This document shows, piece by piece, positions 11,201 to 21,052 of a DNA stretch of 46,619 nucleotides. The translations under genes were made by a program, and so were the position numbers. Source of the DNA: Calycina herbarum (taxonomy: Eukaryota; Ascomycota; Leotiomycetes; Helotiales; Pezizellaceae); contig LLEY01000294.1 of assembly GCA_001414485.1 (NCBI GenBank), positions 1-46,619 on the forward strand, written 5' to 3'. How positions within the stretch are numbered: position 1 is the stretch's first letter; each line of letters opens with the position of its first letter. The notes beneath the pieces were generated by a model, which worked only from the letters and a program-made list of their open reading frames with translations, did no database searches and was not told the DNA's origin.

Positions 11201-13524
11201 AGCTATATATTAGAGATAAAATAATAATATTTTAAGAGATCTTCTAAGAGTAATAGTAATCTATTACCTAGATAATATCCTAATCTTCTTAGAAAAAGAA
11301 GAAGAATATAAGAGATATATTAAAGAAGTTTTATAATAACTTATAAAAGTAAATTCTTAGTTAAAACTCTTAAAATATAAGTTTAGAGTAACTTGAATAC
11401 TTTTCCTAAGATAGGTATTTAGCTTAGGAAAAATAGAAATAGATCTAGTAAAGATCTAAGACATCTTAAACTAGAAATTACTAGAGAATATAAAAGATAT
11501 ATAGTCCTTTCTTAGATTTATAAACTTTTATTATCTATTTATATAAGACTATATAAAGATTACTAAACTAATATTAGTACTAGTTAAGAAAGCTATTAAG
11601 TTTATATAGAATAAATAAGTAGAGAATACTTTTTAAAAAAATTAAAGCAAAGTTTATAGAAAAACTTATTCTATATAATTTTAATATAAATAAACCTAGT
11701 ATAATTAAAACAGATACTTTAAATATAGTAGTAGATATAGTTTATTTATAGCTAAATAATAAGAGAAAACCTATACCTATTATATATTATTCTAAAACAT
11801 TTAACCTAGTATAATAAAACTATAGTATCTTTAATAAAGAACTACTTACTATAGTATTAGCTTTAGAATACTAGAGAATCTATTTATAACTAGTAAAATA
11901 CCTAGTTATAGTTTTATCTAACTACGAGAATCTTAGGACGTTTACTATAATAAAGGAACTTATAATAAGATAATTAGCTAGATAGTTAGAGATATTAAGA
12001 GGATTTAATATTATTATTTAATATATAAAGGGAATATTAAATACTTAGGCTAATACTCTTAGCTAGAAACCTAGATATAAGGGAAATAAGAAGTATAAGA
12101 AGATTATAATCTTAAAAAGTCTTAAGAATAGAGACTTAGTACCTACTATATATGAAATAGTAGTAATAAATAATATCTAGATAGATAAAATTTAAAACTT
12201 ATATAAAGGTTATAACTAGTATATAAAAGGGAAATTATAAGTTCCTAACTTATATATAAAGGAATTTATATAAGAATACTATACTATACCTACTTATAGC
12301 TACTAAGGAATTCGTAGAACCCTTTAGAGAATAAGATAATACTACTATATTAATTAGTTATCTACGATAGTTAAGAAAGTAATAGTAGAATATAATACTT
12401 ATACTAGGAATAAGGCTTCCTACTATACTCCTTATAGATAGATAAATACTACTCTAATACTATAAATACCTTAGAAATTAATATCTATAGATTTTATTAT
12501 TAAATTACTAAAATCTAAAGATCTAATAATAGGAGTTAAATATAATATAATCCTAGTTATTATAAAACGACTTATAAAGTATATAATTCTTATAGTATAT
12601 ATAAAGTTAAGTATAGCTAAGAAACTAGCATTTATATTCCTTAGGGAAGTAGTTTTAAGATATAGACTACTAGAAGAAATACTTTTAGATAGAGATAAGC
12701 TCTTTACTTTAAAATTTTAAATTACTCTTATAAAACGATTAGGTATAAAAAGAAAGCTTTCTATAGCTTTCTACTCTTAAATAAATAGAGGAAACAAAAG
12801 GATAAATTAAGTAGTTAAAACATACCTTAGTTATTATATAAACTACTAGTAAGATAACTAGGTAGAACTACTACCCTTAGCATAGTTCGCTTATAATAGT
12901 TTAGTAATAGAAATAACACTTATTATACTATTCTATACTAACTTTAGATATAAATTAATAGTATATTAAGAACTACTATCTATAACTATTAATAACTAAC
13001 TTACTTATATTTATATCTTAAAAATTAAGAGTCTATATAAAGAACTTATAGAAGATTTATAATTTATAGTAGAAAGAAATATATACTACTATAATAAATA
13101 ACATAGTTAAGAGCTAATACTAAAAGAGAGGGATAAAGTCTACTTAATATAGAAAAACATTAATATAAAAAGACTAAGTAATAAACTAGATTATAAAAAA
13201 CTTAGACTATTTAAAATTAAACGAGTTAAGAGACCTTTAAATTATAAATTAGTACTACTAAGGATAATAAACATCTACTTAGTATTCTATATATCCTTAC
13301 TCGAACTAGTACTACTAAGAGCACTACTAGCCCTATTTATAGAAATTTAACTAGTTAATCTAAATACTAAATATAAAGTTAAAAGAATTCTTAACTATAA
13401 AATTATTAGAGGTAAGATTAAGTACTTAATTAAATAGTTAGATTACTTATACTTAGAAAATACTTAGAAGCTAAAAGGCAATCTTAACTATTGCTTAGAG
13501 GAACTTCGGAAGTTCTACTACTAA
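8223..13524 (+). pseudogene. Gag-pol polyprotein relic (chromodomain at C-terminus)
   Basis: Frame 0 (codons starting at multiples of 3) carries a capsid-like gag region (8260-8560), a decayed CCHC knuckle (about 8694-8760), the protease motif DSRVIDNFIS from 10272 (DSG changed to DSR), and RT up to YLDNILIF at 11265. An extra A in a seven-A run at 11635-11641 moves the rest into frame 1. There follow RNase H (IIKTD near 11704), integrase zinc finger (12290-12410, His and Cys mostly changed to Tyr), the catalytic core with Asp at 12490 and 12688, and Lys at 12796 where Glu is expected. A chromodomain (13378-13500) ends at the stop at 13522. Apart from this one shift, defects are substitutions. 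Confidence 0.88.
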
Positions 13525-14177
13525 AACCTAGGATTACCTATATCTTATAGTTAGAAGGAAAAGCCTTAAGGAAAGCTGAATTAAGAGTTAGCTTAGTAAC
13601 AAAAGCGGGGTCGCTAGAAGAAGAGGGAGCCGCTAGCTAGGTAACCTCTAATTCCCTCTCTTCTTTCTCTTTCTCTACTCTTTCTTTTTTATTAGCTTTA
13701 TTAAGTTTTTATAAGTTAGTAAGACTACGATAGAGTATCTCTTACTCCTACTCTATAAGGAAGCGTTATTGTTTTTATAGGCGAAGGATCTTTTATATAG
13801 CTTCTTCTTAAATCTTATAGGCTGTCTCTTCCTCCTACTATAACCTCTGCTTCTAGGTATTAATAGATTCCTACTCGAAAATTAAAGGTATTCGATTTTA
13901 CGACTCGATATTATAAGATTTGCTCTTCCTAGTATACTTAGAATACTTAGAACTATTAGGAATGCTAATATATCGATAACTGGTTTTCGTATTTATATAA
14001 CAAGTATAAAGAATTATTTTATATCTTAAACGTTTAATTCGAAGGGTATTAAAGGTCTTATATTATTTAAGCTTATCTTTTAAGAGAGGTGTTAACGATA
14101 TAATAGGAACTAGAGAGGCTACTAGCCTCTTAACGATATTTCTTAGGCTATACTTAAGCGTAGAGACACGCTAGTCT

Positions 14178-14190
14178 AAGAAGGGGATAG
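14178..14190 (+). other. Polypurine tract of the gypsy element
   Basis: AAGAAGGGGATAG abuts the first base of the LTR (TGTTACG). The same 13 bases abut the second LTR at 15246-15258. The position and purine content fit the plus-strand primer of an LTR retrotransposon. Confidence 0.75.
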
Positions 14191-14653
14191 TGTTACGAAT
14201 TACGGTATATATAGTAAGTAGTCTAGATAGCGTTTTAATAGAATAAGGTATAATATCTAGGAAAGGAAAGTAATATAGGAGGAAATTAGTAATATAGAAG
14301 GACATTAGGATTTTAGGATCTTACTATTATAGTAATGTTAGAAGTTATATAGGGTTATATAACGTGATCGCCTATATCGCTCTAATCGTCTTAATTACAA
14401 GCAACGCAAGCGACGTAAGCGATGTAAGCGACGTACTTAGGAAACGAAGGTTCTATATAAGACTAGCACGTCTGCTATTAGATAGGAGCTTCGTACTTAA
14501 CTTTAGTTATTAATCTTATTATCTTATTTAACATCTTTAATATAAGTAACGAGTTTACTTCTAAGTAAACAACCCGGCGTATTTATACTTCTTACTATAT
14601 ACTAACCTTCGAGACTTAGTTATCTTTGTTTAGTTCGTTTAAGTTTCGTTACA
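14191..14653 (+). repeat. LTR 1 (463 bp)
   Basis: It begins TGTTACGAATTACG and ends TTCGTTACA, the TG...CA form of gypsy LTRs. It shares its 5' ~200 bp and 3' ~210 bp with LTR 2 at 15259-15705; the middle (about 14350-14445) is different. Here the middle holds four 9-bp repeats of the GCGACGTAA type (14401-14436). The shared 3' part includes TATATAAG followed by GACTAGCACGTCTG, a plausible TATA and transcript start. Confidence 0.85.
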
Positions 14654-15705
14654 GCTAGGTTAAGACCTATCTTAGATTAGAAACTAATAGGAATAGACAG
14701 GGCTATTAAACAGACGACCTCTGCCTCTTACTATTCTTTTTCCTCTCTCTCTTTCTCCTCTTTCTCTTTCTTTTCTACCTCCTTAGCAGCGTTAAGTTTG
14801 TTAAGAAAACGAAGCTCTTAATAAGATATTTTATACCGCCTTTCTTTTAGAAAGGCCTTCTACTTTCGTAATCGTAGAATCCTTACTATTACCTTCTTCT
14901 CCTCTCTCTCTAGCTTCTCCTCTTATTTTTCGATAAAGGCCTAGTTACTAATATAGAGAACGTTCTTCTCCTAGGCGTCGTCGGTCTTATTATATTTTAG
15001 TTTTAACTAAACATATTTAAAATATTAAGAGAATTAGAAGGAATCTATAAAACATCTACGCTTTTAGGAAGCGTAGTAAGAGTATAGTAATATTTTATTA
15101 TAAACTATTTTAATACTTTTTATAAGAAGTATACGTTCTTCTTTCTTCTTCTATATAAGGTAGGACATAATAGAAAGGAAAGAATACTACTAACACTCTA
15201 ACCGAGTTCCTTAGCTTATACTTAAGCGTAAGGACACGCTAGGCTAAGAAGGGGATAGTATTACGAATTACGTTATACGTAGTAAGTAGTCTAGACAGCG
15301 CTCTAATAGGATAAGGCACGATATCTAGGAAATAGAAGGTAGTATAAGAGAGAATTAGTAATATAAAGGTATTTAGATATTCTAGGATCTTACTATTAGA
15401 TAACTATTAGAGGTTATATAATAGATTCTATTAGATCCTTTAGAGGATCTAAAGGGATCTAGGGATCTAGGCTTATATAGGGATCCAGGTAGTATAAAGG
15501 GTTCTATATATACTAGCACGTCTACTACCTAGATAAGAGCTTCGTACTTAACTTTAGTTATTAATCTTATTATCTTATTTAACATCTTTGATATAAGTAA
15601 CGAGTTCACTTCTAAGTGAACAACCCGGCGTATCTATACTTCTTACCTATATACTAACCTTCGAGACTTAGTTATCTTTGTTTAGTTCGTTTAAGTTTTG
15701 TTATA
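14654..15705 (+). mobile_element. Truncated second gypsy element or short non-autonomous LTR element
   Basis: This unit has 605 bp of noncoding internal sequence, a second copy of the polypurine tract with its ~45-bp lead-in (15213-15258), and LTR 2. Two readings fit. It could be the 3' remnant of a related element beside the first. Alternatively LTR 1 and LTR 2 could bound a ~1.5-kb non-autonomous element. No coding domain is visible between 14654 and 15258. The pyrimidine-rich stretch (14735-14790) resembles one at 13650-13690 in the first element. Confidence 0.65.
15259..15705 (+). repeat. LTR 2 (447 bp)
   Basis: It starts TATTACGAATTACG (TG decayed to TA) and ends TTTTGTTATA (CA decayed to TA). 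It is homologous to LTR 1 at both ends but has a different centre (about 15420-15515), built of GGATCTA/GGGATCTAGG repeats. Both termini show the C-to-T type change expected from RIP. Confidence 0.83.
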
Positions 15706-16003
15706 CTAGTAGTACTAGACTTTATATCTACTAAAGCTAGATTAGAATTAAGTTTAACTAATATAAAGTGTCTAATAATCGCTACTATTAACTATCTATA
15801 AGTTTGAATTCCTAGTTTTTGTCTTATAAAAGACTTAGACAAAGAATTAAGCTTAAAACTAAGGTTTCTAAAGTCTAAGAGCCTCTTATTAATATAGAAG
15901 AAGTAGTAGACTAAGTTACTATCTCTAGCTCTTTGCTTAGACTCTAATAGATAGAGATCTAATTATCGAACTAAAGGATCTACTAGTACTATATATAGTA
16001 TCT
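15706..16003. other. AT-rich, RIP-like flank of the repeat block
   Basis: About 300 bp of TpA-rich sequence without a recognisable ORF or element end. It continues the composition of the repeats to its left. It stops at about 16003, where GCGGCCGTTGGGGGAG begins normal-composition DNA. Confidence 0.6.
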
Positions 16004-16516
16004 GCGGCCGTTGGGGGAGTTAGTGTTATAGAAGGGAGCGTAGGATGTCCTTTTCGAGATTGCGGATAAAGAGATATAAGACTCGCAGTGGAGAAGGTGT
16101 TGAGTTCGGGAGCTGACTGTCGACAAAGGATCCAGAAGTTTAGGAGGACGCGCTCTCCGAAGCTGTAGATGTTGGCCGGTCGTTGTGAATTAATTCAAAC
16201 TGCTTGAGAAGAAGTTGGCGATTGTAAGGCTACATGGAGTGTGGCTAGGTGTGGCGTAACTTTGGAGCTGTCACGGGTTTCCCCCCTGCCCCGATCCTTC
16301 ACCTTTTCCGTTGGGCTCGGACGGCAATGATTGTTCATGACAAACTTTTGGCTCTGCGCGCATGAAAGCTCAAAAACTCCCAACCTCAAACCTGTCCGCT
16401 GTAAACAACTTCATTATACAATTCTCAGCATACTTTCCTTATCAAGACGCAAGCAAGAGTTTTTAAAGCCCCACCGTATATACAATTTAGCCAGCAATGT
16501 CAACCTCCCCGCAACC
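16004..16516. other. First single-copy DNA; 3' flank of the receptor gene
   Basis: Base composition becomes mixed here. Short open frames on both strands do not resemble proteins. I see no RNA gene or repeat. It probably holds the 3' untranslated region of the minus-strand receptor gene ending at 16517. Confidence 0.5.
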
Positions 16517-17605
16517 TTAATGCACCCCATCATCACCTCCCTCCCGTTTCCCTCCAACCATTCTGCCAACCCAAGCTCGGAAAGTCTGGAACTGATTCGG
16601 CGCCTCCTTGTTGGTATTTTTCGTTGAAACAAGAATCTTTCTCGTTGTGGTATACAACAGAACGTCCATCCACCCACAACTCGTCATCATGCACCCGGCC
16701 AGAATATAAATCGGCAGTGGGGGATTATGTCCAGTCATAGCAGCAAGTCGTGCCGAAGCAAGAGGCAAAGTCAGAGCAACATATGCAATCGGGTAAAGAA
16801 CCATGTATCTCGCAGTGCGAAGGATTCGTTTTTGAGAAGCGGCAAAGGGGTCGTTCTTTAGCTTCGGAATTTCGCCATTGGACGTCTGCACAGTGGCATA
16901 CTGTTGGGTCCCGCCGTTGCTTTTAACCTGTGTATAGAGAAAGACAACGATGAAGGTGTACGCAATGACGGAGCCACCTTGTGCTAGGAATATGTAGGCG
17001 TAGTGGAGATATAATCTTTCCAGTTGATGTTCGCCGTTGATCCAGCACCACGCAGCCGTAGGAACGAAGATGCCAGGGGTCTTGATGGGCCCAGCAGCTG
17101 TGATGGCGATACAGAATGCCCATATGCCAACCGCCCAACATCTGAACACGTTTGTAGGAACCTTCTTCCTCCATACGACGTTGACGAGGGTGTGGACTCC
17201 AATCGAAAGGACCCACAAACCCGAGCTCACATCACCAATATGGATCAGCCAGGCCTGTAAGAAACACATCCGAGATGGTCCCACGAGTTGGTTCTGCGAG
17301 ATCCAGTAGAAGGAGATGACGAAGGACATGGATTGCTGGAAGTCGGCGAGGAGAAGGTTGTAGAGCAAGAGAATAGCCTGGTTCTTGGTGATGGGGTGTT
17401 CGTAGTACTTCCGCCAGTAGATCATGCGGTAGGTCAAGAAGAGGATCAAGGTGAAGGTTGAGAGGGCGGATATCAGGCCAAGGGTGCCCATTGCAATCAT
17501 TCCTTGTCGGACGACATCTGTGAGAGGGATCTGGGACGTTTTCGCGTAGTGATGATGGAGAATTGTCAGGGTCAAGTTGGTGGAATTCATGCTGGTAGTC
17601 GGCAC
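16517..17605 (-). CDS. Seven-TM receptor, Git3 / cAMP-receptor-like
   Basis: The 362-residue uninterrupted frame has seven hydrophobic segments. TM1 is at about residues 36-62. TM2 and TM3 lie either side of a QNQLVGPSRMCFLQAWL loop, and the last pair ends near residue 325. The AAWCWI element in the extracellular loop before TM5 and the long cytoplasmic stretch between TM5 and TM6 resemble fungal Git3/glucose-receptor and cAMP-receptor-like GPCRs, which act in the plasma membrane and signal through a heterotrimeric G protein to adenylate cyclase. The Cys in MCFLQ and the Cys of AWCWI could form the usual loop disulfide. The C-tail is short. It is the first gene beyond the repeat block and is divergent from the tandem family at 18.3 kb. 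The ligand is unknown; the superfamily is fairly sure, the subfamily less so. Confidence 0.8.
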   Translation of the reverse strand: MPTTSMNSTNLTLTILHHHYAKTSQIPLTDVVRQGMIAMGTLGLISALSTFTLILFLTYRMIYWRKYYEHPITKNQAILLLYNLLLADFQQSMSFVISFYWISQNQLVGPSRMCFLQAWLIHIGDVSSGLWVLSIGVHTLVNVVWRKKVPTNVFRCWAVGIWAFCIAITAAGPIKTPGIFVPTAAWCWINGEHQLERLYLHYAYIFLAQGGSVIAYTFIVVFLYTQVKSNGGTQQYATVQTSNGEIPKLKNDPFAASQKRILRTARYMVLYPIAYVALTLPLASARLAAMTGHNPPLPIYILAGCMMTSCGWMDVLLYTTTRKILVSTKNTNKEAPNQFQTFRAWVGRMVGGKREGGDDGVH

Positions 17606-18271
17606 GGGGTGAGGAGGAAGGCCAGGTTTGCGGAGAGAAGAGATTGCAATTTGAAGGTATGTTAAGTTAAAGATAGAAATCGCACTGCCTAGGAGTAATT
17701 AGACAGCACGAAGCATTCTGAACAGGATGAAGTGGTGGAGGTCAACATTGGGACCGAGAAACTCGCAATGGGCCGACCGACTCTGGACCCTTGTGGGTCA
17801 AGATCTGATCTGAGATAACCCATCCTGCAGCTTAAGGTTTATGATGAGGTCGGATCGGAATATTCCACTTGGAAAAGAAGGTGCCGTGGATCTTGAATGG
17901 GAAAGGACGACCCTTAAGAGGCGGAGGTGTGAAGCCCTTTTTTTTTAAATTTTTTGGACCTTGTTTGCATCAAAACACGGGAGGCTGACCCTGCAGGCCC
18001 ACTTGGGCATGAGTCTATCTGAGAAGTTGAGAATTTTGCATGGTAGTAGGAAAGATGGTTGTTGACGAGAAGTTTCCAAGCCCCTCACGAGTGCTACGCG
18101 TGAGCACGTGGAACCATCGTCAGTCTTCACGCGGGTACTGAATCTACCAAGGTATTGTTTCTATTCACAGAACCTATTTCGCTATATATAAACACAGGGT
18201 CCTAGTACTTTTCAAAGAACCCACAGCAAATTCAAACTTACAACTCGGGAATTTATACCACAACACTCACC
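17606..18271. promoter_or_regulatory. Divergent intergenic region: receptor and tandem-family copy 1
   Basis: This 666-bp region lies between a minus-strand and a plus-strand start. It contains T- and A-runs at 17938-17955 and a TATATATAAA box at 18183-18192, about 80 bp before the copy-1 ATG. CAACACTCACC immediately before ATGG is a good fungal start context. The 5' leader motif AACTTACAACTC (18234-18245) is also present before copy 3 (about 19861), which supports common descent of the copies including their promoters. Confidence 0.55.
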
Positions 18272-18550
18272 ATGGATTTCATTAACTCAATCTTCAATAA
18301 ATCCCGGACAGTATATGCAGCCGATGTCTATGAACGCCAACCAGGATTTCGATTAGCTATCTTAAACGACGATCCACCAGAAGTTTTTATCCTCGACGAC
18401 CAATATTAATTCCTTGCCTGGCTCGCAACCCTAAAGGAGGCGAGTCCAACAGTATATTACCAGTACCTTGAAAAATATGTCAGAACCAAACAACAGCTCA
18501 ACGCACTCGATCGATATCACGGAGCTCGTCTTGAAGAGGTACTGCGATGA
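18272..18550 (+). pseudogene. Tandem family copy 1, broken by an in-frame TAA
   Basis: The ATG at 18272 opens a 45-codon frame ending at TAA (18407-18409). The same frame then continues with FLAWLATLKEASP, YYQYLEKYVRTKQQ and ALDRYHGARLEE to TGA at 18548. These match copy 3 (YYQYLEKLVRIKEQ, ALDRYYAARL) and copy 2 (YHSYLAKYLHI, ALYKYYQARI). The TAA falls exactly where copy 3 has Tyr (DDQY-stop against DDHPY). Promoter and start look intact, so a short peptide could still be made, but the conserved core cannot be. Function of the family is unknown. Confidence 0.75.
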
Positions 18551-19211
18551 TTTTTGGGTCGTCTCTCGGTATCGAGATTGTCTGATCTGTCTTGATGGTC
18601 ATCATTGTTGTGGGACTTGGTTAGTTTCATTCGCACCCACCGCATAGCTATTTAATATCTCTCTACCGATATATCAGAATTTGACCGGCTTCTTGTGTGC
18701 CGTATTATCATATAGTTGATCGTGTCCAGTAATAAAGGACCTGGCTGTTTTCCAGTTTTATTTTTTATTTTTTATTTGTTGTAATTGCAACAGCTGTCAC
18801 AATAGCTCTCGGGAGAAAATGGTCTTTGAAAACAATGCTCGTGGGCCGTGGCTTTCAAGGAGAACAAAACTGGCAGCCTTGGAAGCCGTGAACAGAGTGA
18901 CCATGCAGATCCTTCTAACGCTTATTTTTTTTCATTATTATTGTCCAAGTTCAAAGCAACGATTCAAAGTCTGTTTAGCTTCAATTGATTTCTCACCCAA
19001 TTTACATTTCACCAGCATTTCATTCAAATGCCAAGTTCTTGATACTTCACCTGAATTGGCCTAGTAAAATACACTAGAACTTCACCCCAATTTTGGTTCT
19101 TCAACAATTGCTCATGGTCAGTGAATACACTGTCGGCTTTCTGAAGAATTAACCACAGGCCTAGTAATATGTCTTCAAACACCCATTCCAAAGATTGGGA
19201 ACTCGATCTCC
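18551..19211 (+). other. Inter-copy spacer with a membrane-segment remnant of copy 1
   Basis: Within this 660-bp spacer, 18776-18820 reads VVIATAVTIALG on the plus strand after a T-rich run. It resembles the hydrophobic C-terminal segment of copies 2 and 3 (ACVVAI; TTATVATTAIAW). It probably marks the lost 3' part of copy 1. The rest shows no coding pattern; it also serves as the upstream region of copy 2, with no clear TATA box. Confidence 0.45.
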
Positions 19212-19776
19212 ATGACTTCGACACTATCGGAAGACAATACATCAAAGCCATTCCTTGATAAGCTTGGAACCCTCAAGCAGGCGAATCCCAAAGCATATCA
19301 CAGCTACCTTGCAAAATACCTTCATATCACAGGGCAAATCGACGCACTATACAAATATTACCAAGCTCGTATTAAAGATATCCAAGATAACGAGGATAAA
19401 TTTTCTACGAACCAACAGACAGAGCTTGTTGAATTCGTGACCACAGCTTTTTATAAGCAACAACAGGAATTCTTTGACATCTTCCGTAGTGACTTTGAAA
19501 AAGTGAACTCTCTCGTTTGGGAAGAGAACCAAAAGCCTCTCGGAAGAAAGTTTGTCTTTGGAAGTCTTGCCCGTGGCATAGTCATCGCCACTGCCCTCCA
19601 CAGCATCACGGCGGCGGCTGCCTTGGCTTGTGTCGTGGCTATCAAGGAGAACAGCACCGTAAGTCTTTGAATTCTTGTTGGACAGCCTTATAAGCTAATT
19701 AGTATTCTGGATCGCTAAGGTTTCCACCTATCTCCCCGACCGAGTGTCCTCTGTCTTATTCCCAACGACAAAGTGA
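19212..19776 (+). CDS. Tandem family copy 2, uncharacterised small membrane-anchored protein
   Basis: Exon 1 is 19212-19658. A 61-bp intron (19659-19719) has a GTAAGT donor, a GCTAATT branch site and an AAG acceptor. Exon 2 is 19720-19776, and the product is 167 residues. The N-terminal two thirds is charged and helical (LDKLGTLKQANPKAYHSYL, ALYKYYQARIKDIQDNEDKF). A hydrophobic Ala-rich segment follows (about residues 115-143), then a short basic tail ending DRVSSVLFPTTK. The layout suggests a single-pass, tail-anchored protein with a cytosolic helical head; this is inference. Copy 3 ends similarly (DRVSSILSQRR), which supports the intron and exon 2. I do not recognise the family. The start was chosen as the first ATG in frame. 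Confidence 0.65.
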
Positions 19777-19910
19777 ATATACGGTTGACTCTAAAATTAA
19801 TTGACCACGTTTCTTTCCGGCGTTCCTTTATTCTTGGAAGATTCCCTCAGCACCAGCCTCCAACTTACAACTCAGAAACGAGACAACACAGTTCAGCTCG
19901 CGACATTTCA

Positions 19911-20664
19911 ATGAAGATCAAGGTCTTCCCCTCAATCTTCGGTATAGCCATGACCTTGAAGACTCCAGCCTGTCTTCATGAGCAGCCATCGATGTTCATT
20001 CCAAACTTTCCACCCGAGGGGAATCTTGTTATCGATGACCACCCCTATTTCCGTCGGTTCCTGGTGCTCTTAAAAACCCTTGATTCCAAGGCTTATTACC
20101 AATACCTCGAAAAACTCGTCAGGATCAAGGAGCAGGTCCTCGCACTAGATCGCTATTACGCAGCACGTTTGTTAGATCTCGTAAACATAAAAGACTCGAT
20201 GGATTTGCTAGAATGGACCAATCTTCTTGCAGCGAATCGGAAGGCGTTTAATGCACAACAATCACAACTGGTCGAGCTCTTCAAGAGTGATCTGGATGAA
20301 GTGCAGTGTATTGTGGACGCCGGTGCCAAAGAAACAAACCCTGAGAGCATTGCCGGTGGCACGCTCATCAGCAACGGTGTTAATTGTGCTATCAGTACGG
20401 CGGCTTCTTCAGCTATCAGACATTCCTATATTTCGCGATCAATCTTCAAGGTCATTTTCGGCTCTTGTGGTGTTGATCTCTTTTATTACTACCGCGACAG
20501 TGGCTACAACAGCAATCGCGTGGTACGACATTGTAGGCCATTCACATCTCATACAGTTGCACATAAGCTAAACAATCCAGATTTCCAGATGCTCCGCCTT
20601 CTTAACAGCTTACCACCGCTCAATCCGTGACCGTGTCTCGTCCATCCTGTCCCAAAGGAGATAA
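19911..20664 (+). CDS. Tandem family copy 3, uncharacterised small membrane-anchored protein
   Basis: The ATG at 19911 is preceded by the leader motif AACTTACAACTC shared with copy 1. The core (PYFRRFLVLLKTL, AYYQYLEKLVRIKEQ, ALDRYYAARLLDL) lies at about residues 45-90. The frame must change between 20350 and 20450 to reach the hydrophobic segment (VVLISFITTATVATTAIAW) and the conserved end DRVSSILSQRR. Two introns, 20356-20419 and 20533-20580, give one continuous 213-residue product, but both donors (GTGGCA, GTAGGC) are weak, so a frameshift in a decaying copy is possible. Unspliced, frame 0 would run on to 20630 without the hydrophobic tail. It is clearly a paralogue of copies 1 and 2; function unknown. 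Confidence 0.55.
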
Positions 20665-21052
20665 ACGATCATTCACTTGCTCCGTCTCTTCCAGCACTTC
20701 GCAGTAAGTTTATCTTCTCTTCAATGGTTCTTCAGGATGTTCTTAGCACTTCGCTGACTTTGAGAACCGCCCTCCTACTCAGATTCCTTTTAACCTTGTA
20801 TGACCGAAATCTCAAACGAGAGGAATCTTTTTGCTTCGTTTTTTTTTTTTTTGCCGCAATCCCGAAGCACCCTTTTGGGACAACCAACAAGCAGCTAGGG
20901 AAGGCAATGGGTCATGATCTTACGGGTTAGGCCAGGGCTCACATTGTAATGAAGTCAGGGGGTTGTATGGGAGTACTACTACTTGGGGACATTTGGGAAT
21001 TCTTTTCATTTTTCATTCCCGGACCGTAACCATAAATAAAATCTCTTCTCCG
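20665..21052. other. Intergenic region downstream of the tandem family
   Basis: This is the convergent gap between copy 3 and the minus-strand P450. It contains a 14-base T-run (20840-20853) and no credible ORF, RNA gene or repeat. Confidence 0.45.

Larger units (their letters stand above)
8223..14653 (+). mobile_element. RIP-degraded Ty3/gypsy chromovirus, 5'-truncated
   Basis: Gag, protease, reverse transcriptase, RNase H, integrase and a C-terminal chromodomain follow in that order on the plus strand, which is the Ty3/gypsy order with the chromovirus signature. A polypurine tract (AAGAAGGGGATAG, 14178-14190) directly precedes a 463-bp LTR. No LTR or primer-binding site is visible on the left: recognisable gag begins about 140 bp from the 5' end of the helicase relic, so the element is truncated or its left end was lost. 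CpA and TpG are scarce and TpA abundant throughout, and stops are frequent, so it is dead. About 650 bp of noncoding AT-rich sequence separates the polyprotein stop from the LTR. Confidence 0.9.

Noticed and set aside
19773..19910. Extended N-terminus for tandem copy 3
   Set aside because: The upstream part overlaps the end of copy 2, and the leader motif shared with copy 1 lies inside it, placing the start at 19911.
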